Shown in pieces: positions 7,255 through 14,360 of a DNA stretch of 50,343 bases. The stretch covers positions 1 through 50,343 of the forward strand of contig JAAELT010000078.1 in NCBI GenBank assembly GCA_024226315.1, written 5' to 3'. Below the pieces are notes generated by a model, which saw nothing but the letters and a program-made list of their open reading frames with translations, was not told where the DNA came from and ran no database searches. The DNA is from a bacterium. GTDB taxonomy: Bacteria; Acidobacteriota; Thermoanaerobaculia; Multivoradales; J023. Within the stretch, counting starts at the first letter, position 1, and each line of letters opens with the position of its first letter. The position numbers were made by a program, and so were the translations under genes.

Positions 7255-8553
7255 TCACCGCACCAGCCGCACGCCCTCGGCCTTTTCCGACAGCTCGATC
7301 TCGCCCGGCAGGTACCGTCCGTCGACCCACACCACCTGCTGCCGCTCGAGCGTTTTCTTCAGACGATTGATCGCGCGCATCATCTTGGAGCTGCCGGAGA
7401 TGTCCTCTGCGATGGCACAGAAGCCCTGATCGGCGGCGTCTTTGCTCGGCGGCTCGAGCGTCCAGACGTGCAGGGGCACGTGCTGCTCGGCGAGGAACTC
7501 GCGCACCACCGTGGGATCGCGCCGCCCGGGGATGCGGGCGCAGTCGCCGACGACGGCCAGCACCGCCCGCCGCTTGCGACTGCCCGCGGCGCTCAGGCCG
7601 GCCACCGCCACGGCTTCGACGATCTGCTGCGAGCCGGTTCCCGGATCCTCGAAGCGTAGCGCCCACAGCAGGTCGGGCAGCGAGCCGTCTTCCCGGGTGA
7701 AGGCGCCCGACTCGGGGAACAGGCCATAGGAGAGGTGCTCGTGCTCGACCACCTTGGTGCGGGTGGAGAGGAAGTGGATCTCGTCGGTCTTCTCGAGGCC
7801 GATGTGGTGCATCTTCTCAAGGCGCACCGGATTGGCGCGCAGTTTGCCGGCCACCCGTCTCAACGAGGCGAGGGCGTCCTCGTCGCGCACCACCATCACC
7901 TGTGCCGGCCCCTCCCCGACGGCCATCACCTCGAGCGGCTCGCCGCCACGCTGGATCCAACCCTCGAGCTTCGCCCGCTCGACGCGCCCGCCGCGGGCGT
8001 AGAGCGGCACGGCCGTGAGCTCGGTGCGCACACTGGTACCGAAGACGCCGCCGAAGATCGCCTCGGCTGAAGAGGCGGTGCCGTCGGGCAGCTCGATCTC
8101 GGCACTCACGAAGTGCAGGCTGTCGGCCGGCAGGCTGGGCAGCTCGAAGCGTCGGTCGGCCAGCAGCGGCAGCGGCCGGCCGTCGAGGCGGACAGCGACC
8201 GATGTCGGCTGCAGCTTCTCGATCGAGTGCCAGATCACCTGGCCGCGGCGCGGGACGTCCCGCTGCCAGTCGTCGAGCAGCAGCTCGGTCTCGACGCGCG
8301 CCCGAGGAACGTTGATCAACTGCGTCTTCACGTCCACCGGCACCCGCCGCGCGTCACGGCCGATCGCCTTCAGACGGTGGCCGGTCAGCTTCTCGCCGAA
8401 GTCGCACTCGATCTTCCAGGGCGGCTCGCTGAGCACCCCGCAGGTCTCGCCGTCGATACGGATCTCGACCGTCGCTACCGCACCCGAGACCGCCAGCTCG
8501 ATCGTCTGCGGCCCGGTGATCAAACCGAGAAAGAAGGATAAGAACGTGATCAT
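7255..8553 (-). CDS. Secreted VWFA-related (acidobacterial type) protein
   Basis: The protein has 432 residues with a short hydrophobic N-terminus (MITFLSFFLGLITG) that may export it. Residues about 20-70 resemble the Ig-like segment seen at the start of acidobacterial VWFA-related proteins (VEIRIDGETCGVLSEPPWKI and GHRLKAIGRDARR). The end (RRAVLAVVGDCARIPGRRDP, then FLAEQHVPLHVWTL) matches the last strands of such VWFA domains, but the metal-binding DxSxS motif is not visible, so metal binding is doubtful. It converges with the winged-helix-like gene, and the 42 bp array lies directly after its stop. It appears to be a single-gene unit with unknown ligand. Confidence 0.6.
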   Translation of the reverse strand: MITFLSFFLGLITGPQTIELAVSGAVATVEIRIDGETCGVLSEPPWKIECDFGEKLTGHRLKAIGRDARRVPVDVKTQLINVPRARVETELLLDDWQRDVPRRGQVIWHSIEKLQPTSVAVRLDGRPLPLLADRRFELPSLPADSLHFVSAEIELPDGTASSAEAIFGGVFGTSVRTELTAVPLYARGGRVERAKLEGWIQRGGEPLEVMAVGEGPAQVMVVRDEDALASLRRVAGKLRANPVRLEKMHHIGLEKTDEIHFLSTRTKVVEHEHLSYGLFPESGAFTREDGSLPDLLWALRFEDPGTGSQQIVEAVAVAGLSAAGSRKRRAVLAVVGDCARIPGRRDPTVVREFLAEQHVPLHVWTLEPPSKDAADQGFCAIAEDISGSSKMMRAINRLKKTLERQQVVWVDGRYLPGEIELSEKAEGVRLVR

Positions 8554-8715
8554 GGCCTGCCTCCCGTCAGGTAGATGCTGCCACTCGGGGCTGCAAGACG
8601 CGTTCCAGGCCCGAAGCGGGTCCTCTTGCCCCTCAGCCGTCGTCCCGAGGGGGCACGGCGTCCCGAGGGTGGGACGGTCACGACGCTCACAGTGCTTCCT
8701 ATCCCGCCCGACCGT

Positions 8716-11574
8716 TCACCCGGCCCTCAGCGTCTCGACCCAATGCACGGCCCTCCTGCCGGTGAAGTGCTCGATCTGGTGGCGGCAGCTGAAGCCGCAG
8801 GCGACGACGCGGGTGTCGTCACCGAGCGCGCGGATCGCCGGGAACAGGCGGTCCTCGCCGATCTCGCGCGACACCTCGTAGTGTTCCCGTTCGTAGCCGA
8901 AGGCACCGGCCATGCCGCAGCAACCGGAATCCACCTCGGCGACATCCAGACCTGGCACCCGGCCGAGCAGCCGCTTCATCGCCGCCGTGCCGTACAGCGC
9001 CTTCTGGTGGCAGTGGCCGTGCAGCAGGACCTTGCCGGCGGCCGACTCGAGCGGCGCGTCGAGGCGGCCGGCCTCGACCTCGGCGTCCAGGAAGACGTCG
9101 ATCATCCGGATGCCGTCGGCCGCCCGTCGTCCGAGCTCGTCGTCACGGATCAGGTCGGGCAGGTCGTCGGTGAGGGCCGAGGCGCAGCTCGGCTCACACA
9201 CCACCACGGGCGTGCCCCGGCGCAGGTGCTCGTCGAGCCGTCGCAGGGTCGCCTCGCCGTCGCGCCGCGCTTGGCGCAGGAAGCCGTGGGAGATGCGCGG
9301 ACGCTGGCAACAGCCGGCGAGCGCCACCTCGACGCTGTAGCCACACGACTCCAGCAGCTCGACCGCCGCGACGCCGACCTCGGGCTGGTGGTAGCGCAGG
9401 TAGGTGTCGGCGAAGAGCACCACGGCCTTCCCCGCCTCTCCCGCCGGCTGCTGAGACCGCCGCGCCAGCCAGCGGTCGAAGGGCTCGCGGGCATAGGACG
9501 GCAGGATCCGGTCGCGGTGGATGCCCGCCCAGGCCTGGAGCAGCGAGCGGAAGGAACCGGAGCCCTGGGCAGCATTCCACAGCGGTGCCAGGCGCCCCGA
9601 GAGGCGCGACGCGACGGCGGCGGAGCCACGGATCATCCGGTCGCGGAGGCTCGTACCGTGATGGTCGTAGTGCTTTTGCAGCACCTCGCTCTTGAGCTTG
9701 GCCATGTCGACGTTCGACGGGCATTCCGCCTTGCACGCCTTGCACGACAGGCAGAGATCGAGCACCTGGAGCAGGCGCCGATCGGTGAGGCCATCGCCGA
9801 GCTGGCCGGACATCGCCAGGCGAAGGGCGTTGGCGCGCCCGCGGGTGGAGTGCTCCTCGTCGCGGGTCGCCATGTAGGAGGGGCACATGGTGCCGCCCAG
9901 GGTCTTGCGGCACTGACCGACGCCGCTGCACATCTCGACCGCGGCGGCGAAGCCGCCGTCCTCGCGGTAGCGGAACAGCGAGTCGGCGGCGTCGGCGCGG
10001 TACGACTCGCCGTAGCGCAGGTTCTCCGCCATCGGCGGCGCCTCGACGATCTTGCCCGGGTTCATCAGGCCGCGCGGGTCGAACAGCCGCTTGACATCCC
10101 GGAAGGCCTGGTAGATCTTCGGCCCAAAGAAGCGCTCGTTGAACGGGCTGCGCACCAGGCCGTCGCCGTGCTCGCCCGACCAGGCGCCGCGGTAGTGCAT
10201 CACCAGCTCGAAGGTGCGCTCGGCGATCTGCTTCATGCGCTCGATGTCGCCGCGCCTTTTGAGATCCAGGATCGGCCGCAGGTGAATGACGCCGACCGAG
10301 GCGTGGGCGTACATGGCCACCTCGACGTCGAGCTCGCGGCAGATGCCGAGCACCTTGTCGACGTACTCGGGCAGCACCGCGATCGGGATGGCGGCGTCCT
10401 CGATGAAAGGAATCGGCTTGCGGTCGCCCTTCATGCCGAGCATCAGGCCGAGACCGTTCTTGCGCAGCTCCCAGACCCGGACCTGGTCGGCCGGGTCGAA
10501 GAACAGGGGATAGGCGAAGCCCAGGCCTCGGCCCTGCAGATCGGCGCTCATCGCCCGCGCGCGGCCGGCCACGTCGTCCTCCGTGTCGCCGTAAAACTCG
10601 ACGATCAGCACCGCCTCGGGCTCTCCCTCCAGGAAGCTCGCTAGGCGCGCGATGTCGAGATTGCCGCGCGCCTGCTCGAGCACGGTGCGATCGAGGATCT
10701 CGACCGCCGACGGCGCGTGAGGCAGGATGTGCTCGACCGCCCGGATCGCCTCCAGGATCTCGGCGAAGTGGACGACGCAAACGCAAGTGTGTGCAGGCAG
10801 GGGCTCGAGGCGTATCGTGGCTTCGAGGATGATGCCCAGCGTGCCCTCGCTGCCCACCAGGATCCTGGCCGGGTTGAAGCTCTCGCCCAGAAACTCGTCC
10901 AGCGGGTAGCCGCCGACCCGGCGCATGACCTTGGGGAAGCGCTCGGCGATCTCGGCGCGGTGCGCGTCGACGATCCGCTCGAGCCCGGCGCGGATCTCGC
11001 CGGCCCGCTCCCCTACCGGCTCGCCCTCCCCCAGCTCGACAACCTCGCCGTCGGCCAGCAGCACCTTCAGCGCCAGAACGTGGTCGATGGTCTTGCCGAA
11101 CAGGATGCTTTTGGTGCCCGAGGAGTTGTTGCCGATCATGCCGCCGACGTTGGCGCGGCTGGCGGTGGCCGGATCGGGCGCGAAGTGCAGGCCGTGCGCG
11201 GCCACCATGGCGTTCAGCTCGTCGCGCACGAGGCCGGGCTGCACCCGCGCCCAGCGACCCTCGACGTCGAGCTCCAGCAGGGCGTTCATGTGCTTCGAAA
11301 AGTCGAGGACCATCGCGTCGCCGACCGTCTGCCCCGCCAGGCTGGTGCCGCCGCCGCGCGGCAGGATCGGCACGCCGTGCCGGCCGGCGACCTCTACCGC
11401 CGCCCGCACGTCCTCCTCGCCCGCCGGCACGACCACCGCCACGGGCAGGATCTGGTAGTTGCTGGCGTCGGTGGCGTAGATGCCGCGCGTGACGTCGTCG
11501 AACAGCACGTCGCCGCGGATCCGGTGCCGGAGCTCGTGCTGAAACGCGAGGGCGGGCGCGACCATGGGACCCAT
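8716..11574 (-). CDS. FAD-linked oxidase / Fe-S oxidoreductase, D-lactate dehydrogenase-like
   Basis: The 952-residue protein joins three parts. The first is an FAD-binding PCMH domain (about 25-215; ILPRGGGTSLAGQTV, ANVGGMIGNNSSGTKS). The second is an FAD-oxidase C-terminal domain (about 220-490; GEHGDGLVRSPFNERFFGP). The third is a GlpC-like part with cysteine clusters CSGVGQCRKT, CPSY and CLSCKACKAECPSN and two CCG-type repeats (AGCCQRPRIS, SGCCGMAGAFGYEREHY). This is the layout of YdiJ-like and related D-2-hydroxyacid (lactate, glycolate or 2-hydroxyglutarate) dehydrogenases that pass electrons to the membrane pool. The ATG at 11574 was chosen because upstream in-frame sequence lacks coding character and overlaps the glucokinase gene; the ATG at 11565 is an alternative. 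Substrate cannot be told from sequence alone. Confidence 0.85.
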   Translation of the reverse strand: MGPMVAPALAFQHELRHRIRGDVLFDDVTRGIYATDASNYQILPVAVVVPAGEEDVRAAVEVAGRHGVPILPRGGGTSLAGQTVGDAMVLDFSKHMNALLELDVEGRWARVQPGLVRDELNAMVAAHGLHFAPDPATASRANVGGMIGNNSSGTKSILFGKTIDHVLALKVLLADGEVVELGEGEPVGERAGEIRAGLERIVDAHRAEIAERFPKVMRRVGGYPLDEFLGESFNPARILVGSEGTLGIILEATIRLEPLPAHTCVCVVHFAEILEAIRAVEHILPHAPSAVEILDRTVLEQARGNLDIARLASFLEGEPEAVLIVEFYGDTEDDVAGRARAMSADLQGRGLGFAYPLFFDPADQVRVWELRKNGLGLMLGMKGDRKPIPFIEDAAIPIAVLPEYVDKVLGICRELDVEVAMYAHASVGVIHLRPILDLKRRGDIERMKQIAERTFELVMHYRGAWSGEHGDGLVRSPFNERFFGPKIYQAFRDVKRLFDPRGLMNPGKIVEAPPMAENLRYGESYRADAADSLFRYREDGGFAAAVEMCSGVGQCRKTLGGTMCPSYMATRDEEHSTRGRANALRLAMSGQLGDGLTDRRLLQVLDLCLSCKACKAECPSNVDMAKLKSEVLQKHYDHHGTSLRDRMIRGSAAVASRLSGRLAPLWNAAQGSGSFRSLLQAWAGIHRDRILPSYAREPFDRWLARRSQQPAGEAGKAVVLFADTYLRYHQPEVGVAAVELLESCGYSVEVALAGCCQRPRISHGFLRQARRDGEATLRRLDEHLRRGTPVVVCEPSCASALTDDLPDLIRDDELGRRAADGIRMIDVFLDAEVEAGRLDAPLESAAGKVLLHGHCHQKALYGTAAMKRLLGRVPGLDVAEVDSGCCGMAGAFGYEREHYEVSREIGEDRLFPAIRALGDDTRVVACGFSCRHQIEHFTGRRAVHWVETLRAG

Positions 11575-11647
11575 TATCGCCGAGACCGCCCCTCGAGGGT
11601 CTGGCCCGGCCGTCCGAGGCTTCTGCAATGCCGTGGGGGACAGCCGA

Positions 11648-12736
11648 TCAGGCCTTGGTCGACGCGCGGCTCGAGGTCTGAGCATGTCGCCAGAGGCGAG
11701 CCGCCTCGTGCGTGGCTCCGTCGAGGTTGAGGTGCGGATTGGAGACGACGTAGACCGGCAAACGCTCGAGTAACTCGCCGTGGACGGGGCTGCACTGGAA
11801 GGCGTCGACGAAACTCTCGGCGAACAGAGTGTGGGTGGCCAACACCAAGGCCCCACCGAGGTAGACGGCATCAGGCAGGACGGCGAGCGCCATCGACTGC
11901 ATCAGACGTCCGAGGAGGCGCCCGTAGACACGGAAGGTCTCGCGGGCCTGATCGCGGGCGGCGGCATGCCGCTCGAGCGCCCAGGCCTCCACCGCCAGCG
12001 GCCGCTCCGCTGGAGCGAGGGACGCGAGTTCGGCCAACACTCCACGGCCGCCGACGTCAGGCCTTTGCTCCACGAGGCTCTCGAAGATCTGTGGGATGGC
12101 TCGGCCCCGCAACAGATTCTCGTAGGTGGGGATCGAGGGGCCCTCGGGCTGCTCCCGGCGGACGATGAAGCGGCCGATCTGCCCCTCGGTCTGGTCGTCG
12201 GGATCGAGCGCCGCCAACAGATGCCCACCCTCCGACGGTACCGAGCGCCCGGCTCCCAGCCCCAAGCCGAGACCCAGGCCGGTACCCGGCATGCCGAGCA
12301 CGAGACGTTGCTCTCGCCGCTCTGCCGAGATCGCCTCGCCCGAGAGCAAGAGGAGCTGCTCGTCGCTGGTCAGCGCGATCCCTTGGACGCCGCACTCGAG
12401 GTCGTTGCGCAACATGCCGAGTTCGGCACCCAGGTCCGCGAACAGGTCGTCGAAGCTGACATAGCGGTCCGGAGCCAGATAACTGATCGCGCACGACCGC
12501 CGGTCCGTCGATATCTTTCCGGGCAGGCCGATGACCGCCGCCCGCAACCCAGGCTCGGATGCCGGGAGGTTCTGCCTGACGAATCGGCGAATGAACTCCT
12601 TGATTTCTGAGGCCGTGCCGCTGCTCCCTCGCGTCTCGACCGACGTCGCCACGGCATTGGAATCATCCAGGACGCTGAGCCGCGCGCGGCTGTTCGTCGC
12701 GCCGATATCGGCCGCCAGTAGGAACCGACAGCTCAC
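11648..12736 (-). CDS. Glucokinase (Glk family)
   Basis: The 362-residue protein starts at a GTG (12736) that overlaps the TGA of the upstream TIR-ROK gene in GTGA, so the two are translationally coupled. LLAADIGATNSRARL is the phosphate-binding loop, MPGTGLGLGLGLGAG the central glycine-rich part, and VPSEGGH the sugar-binding motif of the Glk family. YLGGALV near the end completes the actin-like ATPase fold. The likely reaction is ATP-dependent phosphorylation of glucose. The glycine stretch is longer than usual (alternating GLGLGLG). Placed beside a second sugar kinase of a different family, it suggests that this pair is more than ordinary glycolytic supply. Confidence 0.85.
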   Translation of the reverse strand: MSCRFLLAADIGATNSRARLSVLDDSNAVATSVETRGSSGTASEIKEFIRRFVRQNLPASEPGLRAAVIGLPGKISTDRRSCAISYLAPDRYVSFDDLFADLGAELGMLRNDLECGVQGIALTSDEQLLLLSGEAISAERREQRLVLGMPGTGLGLGLGLGAGRSVPSEGGHLLAALDPDDQTEGQIGRFIVRREQPEGPSIPTYENLLRGRAIPQIFESLVEQRPDVGGRGVLAELASLAPAERPLAVEAWALERHAAARDQARETFRVYGRLLGRLMQSMALAVLPDAVYLGGALVLATHTLFAESFVDAFQCSPVHGELLERLPVYVVSNPHLNLDGATHEAARLWRHAQTSSRASTKA

Positions 12737-14220
12737 GCCCACAGCCCCTCGTTCTCGCTCTTGTGGAAGAGCAGCGCCGCTCCGATCACGGCGCCATGGG
12801 TAATGAACCGCGCGCGCGCCAGCTTGGTCGTACGCAGGGGATCGAGGCAACGTCGATTCATGATCGGACGGATGTGGCGGGTCATCTGTTGGTAGAAACC
12901 TTTCATGATGCCCCCGCCGAGAACGATCGCGTCAGGGGCGACGATGTTGATGTAGTTGGAGATTCCGTGTCCCAGGAGCTCGGCGACTTCGCGCGTTACC
13001 CGAATCGCGGCCGGATCCCCGTCCTTCGCCGCCTGTGCGACTTCTTTGGCGGACAGGCTCTCACCAAGTTGGCTCAGCCGGGTTTCTGAGTCCGGCCACG
13101 AGGCGGCGGTTTTCTTCGCCAACTCGACGATCGCTGGTCCGTTGACGTAGGCTTCCAAACACCCCCGGTTGCCGCAATTGCAGCGTGGCGGCTGATTTTC
13201 GGGCTGCGCAGAATTCCTATCGAGCAGGTTCAAGGTCGAATGACCGATCTCGCCGGCGCAGAACTGATTGCCGTAGTAGATGCGTCGGTCGATGACCAGG
13301 CCGGAGCCGACTCCGGTCCCGATGAAGATGCACGCGAAGTTCTCGGAGCCTCGGCCCACCCCGTAGTGGAGTTCGCATCGCGTAGCACAGCGGGCATCGT
13401 TGTCGACGCGTACTTCGACCTCTTGGAACTGATCTTCCAGGTATGCCTTGAAGTCGACGTTGGTGACGCCCAGACCTGGTCCGAACAAGAGTGTTCCGGT
13501 CGGCACGGTGACCTGGCCCGGCGCCGCGATTCCGATCCCCCTGACGTCGCTCCTCGCCAGATTGTCTTTGTCGAGCACCTTTCCGATCACCGCCTCCACT
13601 TGATCCAGGATCTTGATCTCGTCCGTGGGCCGGGTGACCTTCTCGACATAGGGACTGAACTTCTTGAACTCGTCTCCAGCACGGGTGAGGTCGAAGGTCC
13701 CGGCAGCGATCTTGGTCGAGCCCAGATCGATTCCGACGATCTTGCCCATGTCACCCCCTCCACGATCGAGTCCCTCTTCGAACCTGGCCGCGACTTCGTT
13801 GGTAATCGCGACCAACGTGCGCTCGCGCTCCGCCTCCGACATTCCCTGCAACGGTTCTCCGCCCCTGGGTCGGACTTCCTGGCTGGAAAGCCACGGCAAC
13901 TCCTGCCAGGCGCTGTGCTTCGCGATCACGGGCACGATCGAGAGGGTGCCCTGGTCTCGGCGCTCGAGCAATCGCGGCAGCTCCTGTTCCCGGACGAACT
14001 CCGAGCTGAGGAAGTCCTGAGAGATCAACAGGATCGCGACCTGAGCCCGATCGATCGCCGCCAGGCACTTCGAGCTCCAGTCTTCTCCCGCTTCGATGCT
14101 GTGATCCTCCCAGACGACGAAGCGACCCTCCGCCTCCCAGACCTTGAGATGCCGGACGACTTCCGCCTTCCAGGATGCGTCACGGTGACTGTAGCTGACG
14201 AATACGCTCGGTCGAGTCAC
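12733..14220 (-). CDS. TIR domain fused to a ROK-family sugar kinase
   Basis: The 495-residue protein reads through two complete domains without a frameshift. Residues 1-150 are a TIR domain of the bacterial TIR_2 type: VFVSYSHRDASWK, a WEDHSIEAGEDW loop, and AILLISQDFLSSEF followed by REQELPRLLERR, where Glu78 or Glu80 would be the candidate NADase glutamate. Residues 158-495 are a full ROK kinase: GIDLGSTK (164-170), catalytic Asp in VDNDA (Asp275), GTGVGSGLV (301-309), EIGH (324-327) and the zinc motif CNCGNRGC (347-354). The GTG start at 14220 is the only possible start before an in-frame stop. Codon 158 is an ATG with a strong ribosome binding site, so a kinase-only product is possible. 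A weak extended -10 (TGCTAGCAT, 14325-14333 on this strand) lies upstream. The next gene is a glucokinase with a 4 bp overlap. G+C looks lower than in the neighbours. Function is unknown; sugar-linked control of a TIR NADase is speculation. Confidence 0.88.
   Translation of the reverse strand: MTRPSVFVSYSHRDASWKAEVVRHLKVWEAEGRFVVWEDHSIEAGEDWSSKCLAAIDRAQVAILLISQDFLSSEFVREQELPRLLERRDQGTLSIVPVIAKHSAWQELPWLSSQEVRPRGGEPLQGMSEAERERTLVAITNEVAARFEEGLDRGGGDMGKIVGIDLGSTKIAAGTFDLTRAGDEFKKFSPYVEKVTRPTDEIKILDQVEAVIGKVLDKDNLARSDVRGIGIAAPGQVTVPTGTLLFGPGLGVTNVDFKAYLEDQFQEVEVRVDNDARCATRCELHYGVGRGSENFACIFIGTGVGSGLVIDRRIYYGNQFCAGEIGHSTLNLLDRNSAQPENQPPRCNCGNRGCLEAYVNGPAIVELAKKTAASWPDSETRLSQLGESLSAKEVAQAAKDGDPAAIRVTREVAELLGHGISNYINIVAPDAIVLGGGIMKGFYQQMTRHIRPIMNRRCLDPLRTTKLARARFITHGAVIGAALLFHKSENEGLWA
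13747..13761 (-). promoter_or_regulatory. Internal ribosome binding site and start at the TIR/ROK border
   Basis: On the minus strand GGAGG (13761-13757) stands 7 nt before ATG (13749-13747), which is codon 158 of the fusion and the natural start of a ROK kinase (MGKIVGIDLGST). This is a better site than the one at the fusion's own GTG start. It either yields a second, kinase-only protein or marks where two genes were joined. Confidence 0.65.
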
Positions 14221-14360
14221 TTGTGATCGCTCGGATACAGATCAAGATCTTCTCGAGAGGCGAGGCCTCACATTGGAGCGGATCCAGAGATAGTGCGGCG
14301 GCCACGCACGGAATAGTCCTCGAAATGCTAGCACGCCGGGGCGGCGAGCCGCTCGAGTCC

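Noticed and set aside
6988..7666. Protein-coding frames with 14-residue repeats over the array
   Set aside because: A 42 bp repeat gives 14-residue repeats in every open frame. Conservation follows nucleotides, not codons, and no frame is open across the whole array.
11575..11871. N-terminal extension of the FAD/Fe-S oxidase by 99 residues
   Set aside because: The extra part is Ser/Arg-rich, has no family similarity and would overlap the glucokinase gene in another frame; the ATG at 11574 fits the family start.
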